Shown: piece by piece, positions 7,573 through 8,243 of the stretch
Layout of the letters: each line of letters opens with the position of its first letter
Numbering within the stretch: the stretch's first letter is position 1
DNA from: Bryobacterales bacterium
GTDB lineage: Bacteria > Acidobacteriota > Terriglobia > Bryobacterales > Bryobacteraceae
Direction of reading: 5' to 3'
Assembly (NCBI GenBank): GCA_003132865.1
Contig: PKYZ01000155.1
Coordinates: forward strand, 1 to 8,243
Length of the DNA: 8,243 bases
Notes under the pieces: generated by a model
The model's input: the letters and a program-made list of their open reading frames with translations, nothing else
What the model was told of the DNA's origin: nothing
Databases searched by the model: none
Translations under genes and position numbers: made by a program

Positions 7573-7644
7573 TTTGATGCGCTCCTTTTGTGCGGGTAAG
7601 GGCGGCTGGCCGCCGCCGGCCTTCACGTTCGTCTTGATAGTCAT
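7573..7644 (-). other. possible short leader reading frame with KTNVKAGG motif
   Basis: From ATG 7644 the minus strand reads MTIKTNVKAGGGQPPLPAQK and continues in frame, without a stop, into the GloVer ORF. The KTNVKAGG start resembles that of short hypothetical peptides I recall from Acidobacteriota and other bacteria, but this is memory only. ATG 7644 has no strong ribosome site and lies 51 bases after the promoter-like element, close to the spacing seen for the PQQ-like gene. It could be a remnant small gene, an upstream leader frame or chance. Confidence 0.25.
7582..7589 (-). promoter_or_regulatory. ribosome binding site of the GloVer gene
   Basis: AAAAGGAG on the minus strand, nine bases before ATG 7572. 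It supports the start that places the signal peptide at the N-terminus. The same AAAAGGAG precedes the PQQ-like gene. Confidence 0.7.
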
Positions 7645-7695
7645 CGTCTTGTTCTCGTTTTCTAATTTGCACAGATGAACTGAAATCCATCCACC

Positions 7696-7726
7696 AGGTA
7701 ATGCGCAAAATCGCGGGAAGATTTTC
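7696..7726 (-). promoter_or_regulatory. shared promoter-like element, copy B (GloVer gene)
   Basis: Minus strand: GAAAATC (7726-7720), 14 bases ending in TTTTG, then CGCATTACCT (7705-7696). It is nearly identical to the element before the kinase gene. It would drive the GloVer gene with a long 5' leader of about 120 bases, which contains the possible KTNVKAGG frame. Confidence 0.45.
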
Positions 7727-7799
7727 GAGCAGTTCACATAAGGACCGCTTTTTTTCTTTCCCGGCGTCCGTTTTGCGTCCCCCCGTCAATAGGCTTCCG

Positions 7800-8143
7800 C
7801 CAGAAGGAAGTGCAGGTTGGCGTTGGAAGGCATCTGCCATAGTCCATCGCTGGGAAGGGTGCCCTTCCGGAGAGCAATTCCGCCGTGTCCATACCGGCTC
7901 CGATGAGCTTGAGGCGGCATGCTTTTGGAATTGGGCGTCGTCGCGGACCACCAGGTAGACGATTCCCATGCCGCCGCGGCCGGTCTCGCGGCCCACGCGC
8001 CACGGATCAAACCGCGCGCCTATGACCGGGTCGGCGCCAAGAATCTGCTGCGCGGCGGCCTCCACCGTCAGTTCGATGTCGTGCGAATGGGTGCGAGTCC
8101 GCCACGAGCAGCGAATCGACATCCCAGGGGAGATCCGGGTTGC
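7800..8143 (-). pseudogene. kinase-gene remnant 2
   Basis: A longer copy of the kinase-gene debris. In order on the minus strand it carries pieces matching the N-terminal region and glycine loop of the intact kinase, such as THSHDIELTVEAAAQQILGA, GRGGMGIVYLVV and RDDAQFQKHAA. Differences from the intact gene include one extra G near 8097, one lost G near 7914, and loss of the helix-C to GRPF segment with the same approximate junction as remnant 1. The left flank (7800-7839) is non-kinase sequence shared with remnant 1. Similarity stops near 8143, at a point matching about residue 30 of the intact kinase. The long open frame here is a patchwork and is not a gene. Confidence 0.8.
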
Positions 8144-8243
8144 AAACGCTATTGTATTACTAAACCTCAAATTCTTCGCGCGGCGCGACGATTCTAGGCG
8201 GCACGGTCCTCAAGCTGATTGAGCTGCTGCAGGCTGGTGCGGG
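8144..8243. other. unassigned window end
   Basis: A slightly AT-richer stretch (8144-8175) and then GC-rich sequence. A plus-strand frame is open from 8164 to the window edge and reads ATILGGTVLKLIELLQAGA, which looks protein-like, but no start codon or ribosome site is visible and it is too short to identify. Confidence 0.3.

Noticed and set aside
7573..7737. Longer GloVer protein starting at 7737
   Set aside because: It would run through the promoter-like element and put the signal peptide inside the protein; ATG 7572 has a good ribosome site.
7556..8170. 204-residue minus-strand open frame as a gene
   Set aside because: It is a patchwork: kinase fragments in frame, then shifted kinase sequence, then intergenic sequence, overlapping the GloVer start in another frame.

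Overview
The window looks like a piece of a chromosome from an acidobacterium, most likely of the Bryobacterales/Solibacterales type (Candidatus Solibacter and relatives). This is inferred from high GC content, from a large transmembrane Ser/Thr kinase with a TPR-like tail, from two secreted beta-propeller families common in that group (GloVer/TIGR03803 repeats and PQQ-like blades), and from extensive paralogue debris. No tRNA, rRNA, CRISPR array or recognisable insertion sequence was seen. Almost everything reads on the minus strand.

Layout from left to right: a short GC-rich hairpin (30-48); a minus-strand AAA+ ATPase of the Ycf46-like type (122-1636); a broken plus-strand 5' piece of an M28-type metallopeptidase gene (1690-2012); a minus-strand PQQ-like beta-propeller gene that has been shortened and frameshifted (2029-2653); an intact 977-residue membrane Ser/Thr kinase (2779-5712); a first kinase-gene remnant (5860-6088); an intact secreted seven-repeat GloVer protein with a C-terminal IPT/TIG domain (6121-7572); and a second kinase remnant (7800-8143). 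The last 100 bases are unassigned.

Three minus-strand genes (kinase, GloVer protein, broken PQQ-like protein) share one upstream element: AAAATC, then 13 or 14 bases, then CGCANTAC. It is a good candidate for a common promoter, possibly recognised by an ECF-type sigma factor, and would place a membrane kinase and two exported beta-propeller proteins in one regulon. The two kinase remnants share an internal deletion, a breakpoint and about 40 bases of non-kinase flank. They therefore look like copies of one already damaged fragment, and each lies just upstream of a promoter element. The region 1690-2650 is a decay zone where two truncated genes meet tail to tail.

The intact genes are ordinary members of known families. 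The unusual parts are the repeated promoter element, the duplicated kinase debris and the signs of gene loss.
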